From an uncultured Collinsella sp. (GTDB taxonomy: Bacteria; Actinomycetota; Coriobacteriia; Coriobacteriales; Coriobacteriaceae), in NCBI GenBank assembly GCA_900751695.1, contig CAADSS010000011.1, positions 1-64,000 of the forward strand: a stretch of 64,000 bases of DNA. Reading direction: 5' to 3'. Every line of letters starts with the position of its first letter. Position 1 is the first letter of the stretch. The notes under the pieces were generated by a model. It did no database searches, had not been told where the DNA came from, and saw nothing but the letters and a program-made list of their open reading frames with translations. Shown piece by piece: positions 54,728 through 62,982 of the stretch. The translations under genes were made by a program, and so were the position numbers.

Positions 54728-55344
54728 TACTCGGCCTCCTTTGCAGCGGCGGGCGTCCCAGCAGGTGCGTCGCCAGCGACGAGCGCAGCGGACTTCCCGG
54801 CAGACGCGCCACCGGCACCGTCAGCCCCGGCCCCCGCAGCCACAAACCCGTCCTCGCCCAGCTCAACGCCACCGTCCCAGGTAGCGGCACCGCCCACGGT
54901 GAGCGGATCGCCGCCGGCGCGCATCACGGCCTCCTTCTGGTCCAGGATGCCGCACGCCTCCACAATGGCATCGATCACGGTCTCGGGGCGAACGGCGCAC
55001 CCGGGCGCGTACACATCCACGGGAATCGCGCGGTCCACGCCGCCGATCACGTTATAGGCATCGCGAAACACGCCGCCCGAGCACGCGCAGATACCGCATG
55101 CCACCACACACTTGGGCTCGAGCATCTGGTTGTAGATCTGGCGCACGACAGGCAGGTTCTGGGCATTGACCGACCCCGTCACCAAAAAGATATCCGCATG
55201 CTTGGGGTTGCCGGTGTTGACCACGCCAAAGCGCTCCGCATCGAACAGCGGCGTGAGCGAGGCCAGCACCTCGATATCACATCCGTTGCAGCTCGAACCG
55301 TCGTAATGAATAACCCACGGCGAGCGCGACATTTTATGATCCAT
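54727..55344 (-). CDS. echC: Ech-type hydrogenase small subunit (NuoB-like)
   Basis: A 205-residue subunit holding the proximal [4Fe-4S] cluster: C19 and C22 in SSCNGCD, C83 or C86 in ACGICACSGG, and C116 in APGCAVRPE. Residues beyond about 155 are an Ala/Gly-rich tail. AGGAGG lies eight bases before the ATG. It sits in the order fused AB, C, D, E, F. Confidence 0.9.
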   Translation of the reverse strand: MDHKMSRSPWVIHYDGSSCNGCDIEVLASLTPLFDAERFGVVNTGNPKHADIFLVTGSVNAQNLPVVRQIYNQMLEPKCVVACGICACSGGVFRDAYNVIGGVDRAIPVDVYAPGCAVRPETVIDAIVEACGILDQKEAVMRAGGDPLTVGGAATWDGGVELGEDGFVAAGAGADGAGGASAGKSAALVAGDAPAGTPAAAKEAE

Positions 55345-55356
55345 GGATGCCGCCTC

Positions 55357-58239
55357 CTAAATAAATACGTCGACGAGGATGGGCATAAGGTTGAGCAGGC
55401 CAAACACCAGCGCCACGCCCCATCCGAGCCTAAAGCAGCTGCGCCAGGTGCTGCGTGCGAAGGTGTTGTCGATCAGCACCTCGACAAAATACGTCGCAGC
55501 CATCACGACCAGGGCTACGACCCAGCTCACCGGGTTGTCCCAAACAAAGAACATGCCCACCCACATCAAAAACAGCACGGTCTCGCACCAGTGCATAAGG
55601 GTCATCTTGGCCAGCGTGCCGCCGCTCATCTCGGTGGCGACGCCCTGGACGATCTCCTGATGCGCGTGATGCGAGTACGAAAGGTCAAACGGCGACTTGC
55701 GCAGCTTGATGGTGAGCACCGCGAGCAGCGCGAGGAAAATGGGCGCGCTGTACACGATGATGGGGGCCGACTGCCCCGTCACGGCGATGGAATCGAAGCT
55801 GTCGGTGGCAAGGTACAGGCCCACGCTCATCAGCAAAACGGCGGGCTCGTAACTCATGACCTGCAGCAGCTCACGGTCGGCGCCGACCTGGGCAAACGGG
55901 CTTTGCGTCGAGGCGGACGCCAACACCACAAAGATCGCAGCGAGGGTCACCATAAAAGCGCACAACAGCGTGTTGGAACCCGACACAAAGATGCCGCCGC
56001 CCACCACGGTAAAGATGAGCGCGCACGCCATGTAGGTATCGTCCATGGTGTTTACGCTGGCGGGGGCCTTGCGCAGCAGCTTGGCCACATCGTAGAAAGG
56101 CTGGAGCAGGCGCGGGCCCACGCGGCCCTGCATGCGGGCCGAAAGTTTGCGGTCAACGCCGTCGATCAGGCCGCCCACAAGCGGCGCCAGTAAGGCAAAT
56201 GCCACGGTGCCAATAAAAATGCCCACGACGCCCGAACCTTCAAAATACTTGCCGCGCAGCACCGAGGGCGCACTCATGGCAAGTCGCTCGGGCCCAATCC
56301 ACGCGCAACACAGCAGCGCAAACAAGATAATGCTGCAGCACACGACGCTACCCGCGGGGCCAATACGCTTCTCGCCAAGGGCGTCCTCCGAGTACCAATT
56401 GCGCTTTTCGGCCTTCACCTCGTGTCCCATCGAGCCGCGGAAATGGCGATATTTGTCGGTCCCCACGCCCGAAAGGTACACGTTGACGTGCGGTTTGTTG
56501 CTCACGCGGAATGAAGTCAGCAGCACCACGGCGATAAACGCCACGATAACCACCATCAGGTACATGGCGTCCTTGCCAATAACGTACGGCACGCGGCCAA
56601 ACACCATGGCCAAGTAAGGCGACACCAGACCGCTCGAGATAACCGGGAACGCCACGCAGCACAGAATCAGCAGCGCGGCGATGGTGTTGAGGGCCATCCA
56701 TTCGGTCTTATGGACATTGACCTCAACGTTTTGAGCCGTGGGGTCGACGCCCGAAAGCTTGGCAAGCCACTTGCCCCAGAAGAAGAACGTCGCGGCCGAG
56801 CCAAAGGCAAGCACCATGATCATGAGCACGTTGCCGGTCTGCGCGAACGCCACCAGAGCGCCCCACTTGGACACGAGCATGCCAAACGGCGCCACAAACA
56901 TGCCCATGATGCCCAGCATCATCAGGCGCGTCAGGTGCGGCATGCGGCTGAACATGCCGTCCATGTCCTCGATATCGCGGCTGCCGATATGATGCTCGGC
57001 CGTGCCCACGCACAGGAACAGCAGCGACTTTGCCACCGTGTGGAACAGGATCAGGAAGATGGCCGCCCATACGGCCTCGGGCGCGCCGACACCCAAGCAA
57101 GCACTGATGAGGCCCAAGTTGGAAATGGTGGAGTACGCGAGCACGCGCTTGGCATTGCTCTGCGAGATGGCCATAAGGGCAGCGAGCAAAAACGTGATGG
57201 CGCCCACGCTCGTGACCATAAAGCCGGTCACGGGATAGATGGCATAGAGCGGGCTCAGCTTGACCATCAGGAACACGCCGGCTTTGACCATGGTTGACGA
57301 GTGCAGCAGGGCGCTCGTGGGCGTGGGGGCAACCATGGCACCCAACAGCCAAGTGTGGAACGGCATCTGTGCGGCCTTGGTGAGCGCGGCGAGCGACAAC
57401 AGGATGACCGGCATCACCAGCAGCGCGGACTGCGCGGTTCCGGCGCCGGAAAGCTCAATCATGCCCGAGATGGTCAGCGGCATGCCGTTCACGTGCAGGT
57501 ACATGAGTCCGGCCAAAAACGCGATGCCGCCCAGCATGTTGAGGATGATCTGGGTAAAGGCGTTTTTAATGGCCTCGGGCGTGCGCGTGTAGCCAATCAT
57601 AAGGAACGAGCACACGGTGGTGATTTCCCAGCCGCAGAACAGCCACTCAAGGTTGTCGCTCGTCACGATGACGAACATGGCCGAGAGGAACAGGAACATA
57701 AGCGCCAGGAACTGCGGACGACGGTCGGGCGCGGTCTGCCCGCGCAGCGCGGCCTCGTGCTCATCATGGGCCTGGAAGTCCTTCATGTAGCCCAAAGCGT
57801 AGATACAGATAAGGCTGCCGACGATGCCGACGGCGAGGACCATGATCACGCTCATGTAGTCTAGGTAGAGCGGCGTCGCCGTGACGGCTTCGGCCGCAGG
57901 CAGCGTCATGGCCGCAAAGACGAGCGAGCCCACCAGCTGGACTATGCCGAGCACCGTGGTAAGCACGCTCTTATATTTGTGCGCGTTGTACAGGATGACG
58001 GCGCACAGAATTACGTCGATGACGGAGCTGATGATCGAGAGCGCATGCGAGGTACCGGGGGCAATCTCAAAGCTCTGCGGACCCGTGCAAAAAAACATGA
58101 CGGCGACTACAACTGTCACCGCCATGATAATGCCGGAGCCTATGAGTCCCACCGCATCGCGGGCGCGGTCACCGCGCGCGAGCAGCATGCCCAGCGCCGG
58201 TACCAGCGGAAACAGGGTAAGGAAATACAGTAGCGTCAT
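55357..58239 (-). CDS. Fused EchA-EchB membrane subunit (NuoL-like plus NuoH-like)
   Basis: A 960-residue membrane protein. Residues 1 to about 640 are an antiporter-like NuoL/EchA/HyfB subunit, with SSTMVKAGVFLMVKLSPLY and SQSNAKRVLAYSTISNLGLI carrying the ion-path Lys and His. From about 670 it is a NuoH/EchB/HycD subunit: ARMQGRVGPRLLQPFYDVAKLL at about 702 and the SPFDLSYSHHAHQEIVQG loop that touches the catalytic module. These are normally two genes. The frame is unbroken across the junction near base 56230, so it is a natural fusion. First gene of the operon; GGGGGAG precedes the ATG. Confidence 0.9.
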   Translation of the reverse strand: MTLLYFLTLFPLVPALGMLLARGDRARDAVGLIGSGIIMAVTVVVAVMFFCTGPQSFEIAPGTSHALSIISSVIDVILCAVILYNAHKYKSVLTTVLGIVQLVGSLVFAAMTLPAAEAVTATPLYLDYMSVIMVLAVGIVGSLICIYALGYMKDFQAHDEHEAALRGQTAPDRRPQFLALMFLFLSAMFVIVTSDNLEWLFCGWEITTVCSFLMIGYTRTPEAIKNAFTQIILNMLGGIAFLAGLMYLHVNGMPLTISGMIELSGAGTAQSALLVMPVILLSLAALTKAAQMPFHTWLLGAMVAPTPTSALLHSSTMVKAGVFLMVKLSPLYAIYPVTGFMVTSVGAITFLLAALMAISQSNAKRVLAYSTISNLGLISACLGVGAPEAVWAAIFLILFHTVAKSLLFLCVGTAEHHIGSRDIEDMDGMFSRMPHLTRLMMLGIMGMFVAPFGMLVSKWGALVAFAQTGNVLMIMVLAFGSAATFFFWGKWLAKLSGVDPTAQNVEVNVHKTEWMALNTIAALLILCCVAFPVISSGLVSPYLAMVFGRVPYVIGKDAMYLMVVIVAFIAVVLLTSFRVSNKPHVNVYLSGVGTDKYRHFRGSMGHEVKAEKRNWYSEDALGEKRIGPAGSVVCCSIILFALLCCAWIGPERLAMSAPSVLRGKYFEGSGVVGIFIGTVAFALLAPLVGGLIDGVDRKLSARMQGRVGPRLLQPFYDVAKLLRKAPASVNTMDDTYMACALIFTVVGGGIFVSGSNTLLCAFMVTLAAIFVVLASASTQSPFAQVGADRELLQVMSYEPAVLLMSVGLYLATDSFDSIAVTGQSAPIIVYSAPIFLALLAVLTIKLRKSPFDLSYSHHAHQEIVQGVATEMSGGTLAKMTLMHWCETVLFLMWVGMFFVWDNPVSWVVALVVMAATYFVEVLIDNTFARSTWRSCFRLGWGVALVFGLLNLMPILVDVFI

Positions 58240-58385
58240 ACCATCACTCCCCCATGCAAAAACGCTGCAATTGTTTAACGTTATAGCTCAATTGATGAGT
58301 AGCGGCGGCGGGTTTTCGGTCAACTGGGGAGTTTTAGGCGTACGGGGCAAGGGCACGTCCGCTTTGGAGCAGAGAGGCGGCAAGA

Positions 58386-58407
58386 AAAATGCGCCCCTGT
58401 GGGCGCA
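58386..58407 (-). terminator. Terminator of the HTH gene
   Basis: TGCGCCC (58390-58396) pairs with GGGCGCA (58401-58407); TTTTTC follows on the minus strand. Between here and 58240 I see only the promoter region of the hydrogenase operon, including a CAATTG...CAATTG pair at 58270-58296. Confidence 0.8.
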
Positions 58408-58419
58408 CCATCCCGTTTG

Positions 58420-58815
58420 CTATTCCGCCTTTTTAACGCGCGGCTTGCGACCGCGCGGCTTATCGACCAGTGCGGACTCACCGCTCTCGCGGTACTGACG
58501 GCACCAAGCCTTGACCGAAGACTCGCTGGGAATCTTGTGCTTGATCATGGCCTCGCGAACCGTCAAGCCGTTTTCCAGACGGTCCTTAACCACAGCGAGC
58601 TTTACGTCGTACGAATAGGTGTGATGATGCGAACCGGCATTGAGAACGGCGTCGGCACCGCCCACGGCATACGCGCGGGCCCACTGACGAGCCGTGGCCT
58701 GGGGAATGCCAAGCTCCGCGGCGAGAGCGCGATGACCGACCCCCTCTTGGAGGATCTCGACGGCGCGCTGCCTAACCTCGGGCGCATGCGTGCGAGTCCT
58801 AGTTGCTTCCGACAT
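58420..58815 (-). CDS. Orphan double helix-turn-helix protein, transposase OrfA-like
   Basis: About 131 residues. Two consecutive HTH motifs: RQRAVEILQEGVGHRALAAELGIPQATARQWARAYAVGGADAV and KLAVVKDRLENGLTVREAMIKHKIPSESSVKAWCRQYRESG, with the W-x-R-x-Y pattern of IS3-type OrfA proteins. The C-terminus is a basic GRKPRVKK tail like an AT-hook. No OrfB, inverted repeats or target duplication is visible, so it is either a domesticated transposase piece or a regulator. An upstream GTG at 58824 is a less likely start. Confidence 0.7.
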   Translation of the reverse strand: MSEATRTRTHAPEVRQRAVEILQEGVGHRALAAELGIPQATARQWARAYAVGGADAVLNAGSHHHTYSYDVKLAVVKDRLENGLTVREAMIKHKIPSESSVKAWCRQYRESGESALVDKPRGRKPRVKKAE

Positions 58816-59149
58816 ACCTGCCACTTCTTAGCCTTAGCCGTTAATCTGCTTTCTTACGTGCAAGTTAGATAGTAGCATTTTACTGTTTGCTCAAAGCAGT
58901 TAATTAAAATAGACGCGGCGTTATCTGGGCATTTGGCACCAAATTACGACATTTCTTTATCGATTATTTACGCTGGTAGCTGACTCGCAGCTAATCGTCA
59001 TTCGCTTGTCAACAAAATTGGCATCTCTTTATGTCCTTTGGTATAGAGGATATAGTTATTAACCCCTCCCCCAATATTTTTGAGTGATCTGCAAGGCAGT
59101 AGACGTCCTCACTCCTCATGATTACCGCGCATTGCCATTCATCGGAGCA
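58816..59149. other. AT-rich intergenic stretch without a supported gene
   Basis: About 330 bases of markedly lower GC than the surroundings, with a small AGCTGACTCGCAGCT hairpin near 58979. A 60-codon frame at 59009-59191 overlaps the next terminator and has no ribosome site; I do not call it. Confidence 0.5.
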
Positions 59150-59188
59150 AAACAAAAAGGGCGGGACCTGCTGCGCTTGCAGGCCCCG
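59150..59188 (-). terminator. Terminator of the flavin oxidoreductase gene
   Basis: CGGGACCTGC (59162-59171) pairs with GCAGGCCCCG (59179-59188); on the minus strand CCCTTTTTGTTTT follows. It lies about 80 bases past the stop at 59265. Confidence 0.85.
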
Positions 59189-59264
59189 CACCGGTTGACA
59201 CCCGACGGGACACAGCCGGGCGAGACGGATCCGTGCTACCGCCCCGCCTGGCCGCGATGTTCAA

Positions 59265-61295
59265 CTACAGCTCGTTGGCCGCGTGATACGCCGTGCGAAT
59301 GGCGCTCGCAATGTCGGCGGTGCGCTCACCCGAGCAGTCGCCCACGCAGGTCACGGGCACCGTCACGCCATCCAGGTCAAACGCGTTGGCCTTGGAGCCC
59401 ACGGCCATCACCACGTAATCGCAGGCGATCTTCACCGGCTCCTCGGCGCCGTCCTCGGTGGTGCGAACAGCCTCCACGCCCTCGTCGGTAATGGCGGTCA
59501 GGCGGGTCTTAACATGCTGCTCCACGTTGTGCTCTGCAAAGTCGCTCATAATCAGCGGCAGAATGGTCTCGGACTCGCCCGCGGCAATCTTGTCGAGCAT
59601 CTCCACGATCGCCACCTCGCAGCCGTGCTGCAGCAGGTACTCGGCAGTCTCGGTGCCCACCAGGCCGCCGCCAATGACGGCGACGCGGCCGCTGAGCTCC
59701 ACCTTGCCGGCCAGCACGTCCCAGCTCGAGACGACCTTCTCCGAATCGGCACCCGGAACGGGGATGACCACGTCGTGTGCGCCCACGGCCACAATCGCAG
59801 CGTCGGCGGCGTTGAGGTCCTCAGCGGTAGCGGCATGGTTGAGCTCGACCTTCACGCCCAGGCCGGGCAGAATCTTCTCGTAGTACTCGACCGAGCGCAT
59901 GATCTCGTCCTTGCGCGGAGGCGCGGCCGCCAGCACAATCTGGCCGCCCAGATGATCGCTCGCCTCGTAGACGGTCACGTCGTAGCCGCGCTTGGCCGCC
60001 ACGCGCGCGGCCTCCAGACCGGCGATGCCGCCGCCCACCACGGCGATCTTCTTGTCGCCCTCGCCCGGCTTAATGGCGATGGTTGCCTCATCGCCGTTCT
60101 CGGCATTGAGCACGCACGAGATGTACTTGCGGTTTTGAATCGCATCGACGCAGCCCTTGTTGCAGTTGAGGCACTCGCGGATGGGCTCACCCGTGGCGGC
60201 CTTCAGCGCAATGTCGGGGTCGCACATGAGCGAGCGGCCATAGGCGATGATGTCGGCGGCGCCGTCTTCCAGAATCTTCTCGCCGGCCTCAACCGAGACA
60301 ACGCGGCCGACGGTTGCCACCGGCACGGAGACCAGGGCCTTGACGCGCTCGGCCACGGGCAGCGTCCAGTTGTAGGGCATGGCGCCCATGGGCGGAATGG
60401 TGTCGCCCATGTTGCCGGTGTGGTTGGCCTGTGCGACCTGAATCATATCGATGCCCGTACCCTCGAGCAGCTTGGCGAACTCGCAGGCCTCGTCGGGCTG
60501 CAGGCCACCCTTGCCGCGCGGCGTGCCGTCGGGGTTCTCCATGATCACGGGGAGCTTGTACTCCACCATCAGCTGCGGCGCGGCCTCCTTAATGGCGGCG
60601 ACGACCTCCAGCGCGTAGCGAACGCGGTTCTCGAACGAGCCACCGTACTCGTCGGTGCGCTGGTTGAGGATTGCCGAGCACAGCGAACCCACCAGACGGT
60701 CGCCGTGGACCTCGATGGCATCGATCCCGGCCTGCTGCGCGCGAGCGGCCGAGGCAGCGATGGCCTCCTTGATCTGGGTAAGCTGCTCTACGCTCGCCTC
60801 GTTCACAAAGTGCTGCATGTCGTGGTGCAGCTTGGCGTAGGCCTGGTTGCGAATCTCGTTGGACTCGGCCATCTTGGCGGAAAAGGTCTCCTCGTCGCCA
60901 GCGGCCTTGGCCTCCTGCGCGGCCTTGGCGGCAGCCATGGATCCCATGACCATGCGGCCGACACCGGGCACGTCGTACTCGGGGTGGAACAGCTGCAGCG
61001 CGACCTTGGCGCCGTGCTTGTGGACGGCATCGGCCAGGGCCTTAAACGTGGGGATCTGAGCGTCGGTCGCCAGCTTGGGCGTGGGGCTTGCGGTCATGAC
61101 GGGAGCAACGTCGCCGATGACGATGTAGCTCACGCCGCCACGGGCCAGGCGCTCGTAAAAAGCCAGGCTGCGCTCGCCAATGGAACCGTCGCGCTCCTCG
61201 TAACCGGTGGTCAGCGGCGGGAACATAATGCGGTTCTTGAGCTCAAGGGGGCCAACCGTAATGGGCTGGAGCAGCTTGGATGCAGGTGTGGTCAT
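59265..61295 (-). CDS. Enoate/2,4-dienoyl-CoA reductase-like flavoprotein
   Basis: About 676 residues. An OYE-type FMN barrel (1-365) is followed by a [4Fe-4S] site (C377, C380, C384, C396 counting from the earlier ATG) and an FAD/NAD(P)H module with GGGIAGLEAARVAA and IGGGLVGTETAEYLL dinucleotide motifs: the layout of FadH, BaiH/BaiCD and enoate reductases. Where these have HGAHGYLLNQFLSP the sequence is HGDRLVGSLCSAIL, so the active-site loop is altered. It reduces an activated double bond of unknown substrate. Two ATGs are close; the second (61295) has GAGGA at proper spacing. Confidence 0.88.
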   Translation of the reverse strand: MTTPASKLLQPITVGPLELKNRIMFPPLTTGYEERDGSIGERSLAFYERLARGGVSYIVIGDVAPVMTASPTPKLATDAQIPTFKALADAVHKHGAKVALQLFHPEYDVPGVGRMVMGSMAAAKAAQEAKAAGDEETFSAKMAESNEIRNQAYAKLHHDMQHFVNEASVEQLTQIKEAIAASAARAQQAGIDAIEVHGDRLVGSLCSAILNQRTDEYGGSFENRVRYALEVVAAIKEAAPQLMVEYKLPVIMENPDGTPRGKGGLQPDEACEFAKLLEGTGIDMIQVAQANHTGNMGDTIPPMGAMPYNWTLPVAERVKALVSVPVATVGRVVSVEAGEKILEDGAADIIAYGRSLMCDPDIALKAATGEPIRECLNCNKGCVDAIQNRKYISCVLNAENGDEATIAIKPGEGDKKIAVVGGGIAGLEAARVAAKRGYDVTVYEASDHLGGQIVLAAAPPRKDEIMRSVEYYEKILPGLGVKVELNHAATAEDLNAADAAIVAVGAHDVVIPVPGADSEKVVSSWDVLAGKVELSGRVAVIGGGLVGTETAEYLLQHGCEVAIVEMLDKIAAGESETILPLIMSDFAEHNVEQHVKTRLTAITDEGVEAVRTTEDGAEEPVKIACDYVVMAVGSKANAFDLDGVTVPVTCVGDCSGERTADIASAIRTAYHAANEL

Positions 61296-61442
61296 GGACA
61301 TTCCTCTCTTGTAGGCGCGGCGGCGATGATGCCGCGTAGTTATCTAGAGGATATGGCATGGGAATACAGCAGCGCAACGGAAATCGGCGGACAGCAGGTA
61401 GCGGCAGGTGGATGGGGATGGGCGGGGCGGCCCGTCGGTTTA

Positions 61443-61739
61443 TCTCAATCTGTAACAGTTACGCGGCAAAACCGGGTCTTACTGTTACAGATCGAGACAT
61501 TCCTCTCGGCCCATCCTCAACAATCTAGATCTGTAACAGCTAGGCCCACTTTTGGCCCCTATCTGTTACAGATCGAGACAAACCAAACCCGCCTGCTAGA
61601 AAATCTAAATCTGTAACAGTTACTCGGCAAAATCCGTCCCTCGTGTTACAGATTTAGACAAACACGACCCAACCCACCGGTATATCTCGATCTGTAACAC
61701 CAAGCCGCCCAAATCGGGTCTAGATGTTACAGATCGAGA
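61443..61739. repeat. Array of four 55-bp hairpin units (copies H5-H8)
   Basis: Units at 61443-61497, 61524-61578, 61604-61658 and 61685-61739, each exactly 55 bases, with starts 80-81 bases apart. Arms follow TCTCGATCTGTAACA / TGTTACAGATCGAGA. In H7 both arms change together (TCTAAATC / GATTTAGA), keeping pairing. Loops are 25 bases and partly alike (CGGCAAAACCGGG-type). The array fills the gap between the flavoprotein promoter and the initiator tRNA; there is no reading frame. Confidence 0.92.
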
Positions 61740-61789
61740 TTTTGTTTGAGAGGCCGAGAATTGGACCGAAAACACAGTCCCGGAATAAC

Positions 61790-61819
61790 AAAAAAGCTCG
61801 CCGGCTAGGCCGACGAGCT
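61790..61819 (-). terminator. Terminator of the initiator tRNA gene
   Basis: AGCTCG-CCGGC stem (61795-61805) pairs with GCCGACGAGCT (61809-61819); six T follow on the minus strand. Confidence 0.85.
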
Positions 61820-61828
61820 GCAAGTTCT

Positions 61829-61905
61829 TGGTCGCGGGGGCAGGATTTGAACCTACGACCTCCGGGTTATGAGCCCGGCGAGCTACCAGACTGCTCCACC
61901 CCGCA
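61829..61905 (-). tRNA. Initiator tRNA-fMet (CAT)
   Basis: A 77-base tRNA with encoded CCA. The anticodon CAT is complementary to 61869-61871, in loop CTCATAA. Initiator marks: three consecutive G-C pairs at the base of the anticodon stem (GGG/CCC) and a weak 1-72 pair, here U1-G72, where a firm pair would be expected in an elongator. Own terminator downstream. Confidence 0.95.
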
Positions 61906-62102
61906 ATGTCTGGGCGCTTCATGTGCGCAAGAAAGAATATTACGCGGGAGTTCGGTAAGCGGCAAGGAAAATCTCGTAGAGCATAATTCCTTCATATTTA
62001 AAACCCCTCAGCCCCTATCACCGTAAACGAATCGCAGCCGAGCGCCGTCGGCGGCGCGTATACAATGGTGCGCGTCCTTTTATGCCAACACTGGGAGTAG
62101 AC

Positions 62103-62876
62103 ATGCTGCTCGCTATCGATATGGGAAACACGCAGACGGCCATGGGCCTGTTTGACGGAGACGAGCTGGTGCAGTCGTGGCGTATGCCCACCGACCGCTC
62201 CTATACCGCCGACGAGATCCACGTGCGCCTGATGGGTTTCTTTAAGATGTACGGCCTTTCGCTCGATGCGGTCGACGCAATCGCCTTTGCGGGCGTGGTG
62301 CCGCAGCTCTCGCGCGAGTGGCACGCCGTGGCCGACCGCATTGCCGCGGACGCCATCGTCATCGGGCCGCAGACGGCCGCCGTAACCAAGCTGCGGGCGG
62401 CGCGCCCCCAGGCCGTTGGTGCCGACCGCATCGCCAACGCCGTCGCTGCCGAGACCTTCTATGGCGCGCCGGCGATCGTGGTGGACTTTGGCACCGCGAC
62501 CAATATCGACGTCATCGATGAGGACGGTTATTACATTGGCGGAGCGATCGCGCCGGGCATCCGCATCTCCATGGACGCGCTTGCCGCCCGTGCCGCCAAG
62601 CTCGCCAGCGTGCCGCTCGAGGCGCCCGAGCACGCCATCGGCCGCGATACCGAGGAGTGCATCAAGGTCGGCGCCGTAACGGGCGCCGCCGCCATGGCTG
62701 AGGGCCTGGTCGCGCGCATGAAGCGCGAGCTGGGCCGCGAGGATGCCACCGTTATCGCCACGGGCGGTCTCGCCAGCATCGTCGCCGATTCGACCGATGC
62801 CTTCGACGTGGTCGACGGACAGCTCACCATCAAGGGTATCTGCGAAATCTACCGCCGCATGCAGGAGCTGGGATAG
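62103..62876 (+). CDS. coaX: Type III pantothenate kinase CoaX
   Basis: About 257 residues. It phosphorylates pantothenate, the first step of coenzyme A synthesis. MLLAIDMGNTQTAMGLFD is the phosphate-1 loop; VGADRIANAVAA and the VVDFGTATNIDVIDEDGYYIGGAIAPGI block are family hallmarks with catalytic Asp. The ATG at 62103 is preceded by GGGAG and starts directly at the motif; an ATG 21 bases upstream is less likely. A TACAAT at 62061-62066 may be the -10. Confidence 0.96.
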   Translation: MLLAIDMGNTQTAMGLFDGDELVQSWRMPTDRSYTADEIHVRLMGFFKMYGLSLDAVDAIAFAGVVPQLSREWHAVADRIAADAIVIGPQTAAVTKLRAARPQAVGADRIANAVAAETFYGAPAIVVDFGTATNIDVIDEDGYYIGGAIAPGIRISMDALAARAAKLASVPLEAPEHAIGRDTEECIKVGAVTGAAAMAEGLVARMKRELGREDATVIATGGLASIVADSTDAFDVVDGQLTIKGICEIYRRMQELG

Positions 62877-62930
62877 GACAGGGGCTTAAGTCGAGCACGA
62901 GCGCGAGCGGCGAACTAGGCAACGCATCGG

Positions 62931-62975
62931 CCCTATTCCTCAAAATCGAAAGATTTTCAGTTTTGAGGAATAGGG
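62931..62975. terminator. Bidirectional terminator between coaX and the DUF4143 gene
   Basis: CCCTATTCCTCAAAA pairs perfectly with TTTTGAGGAATAGGG around a 15-base loop, between two convergent genes. Confidence 0.85.
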
Positions 62976-62982
62976 CTTTCTG

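Noticed and set aside
59009..59191. 60-codon minus-strand open frame
   Set aside because: It overlaps the terminator of the flavoprotein gene, lacks a ribosome site and resembles nothing known to me.
61443..61739. CRISPR-like array because of regular repeats and 25-base gaps
   Set aside because: The 15-base motif alternates in orientation, the gaps inside hairpins are related to each other, and no cas genes are present.
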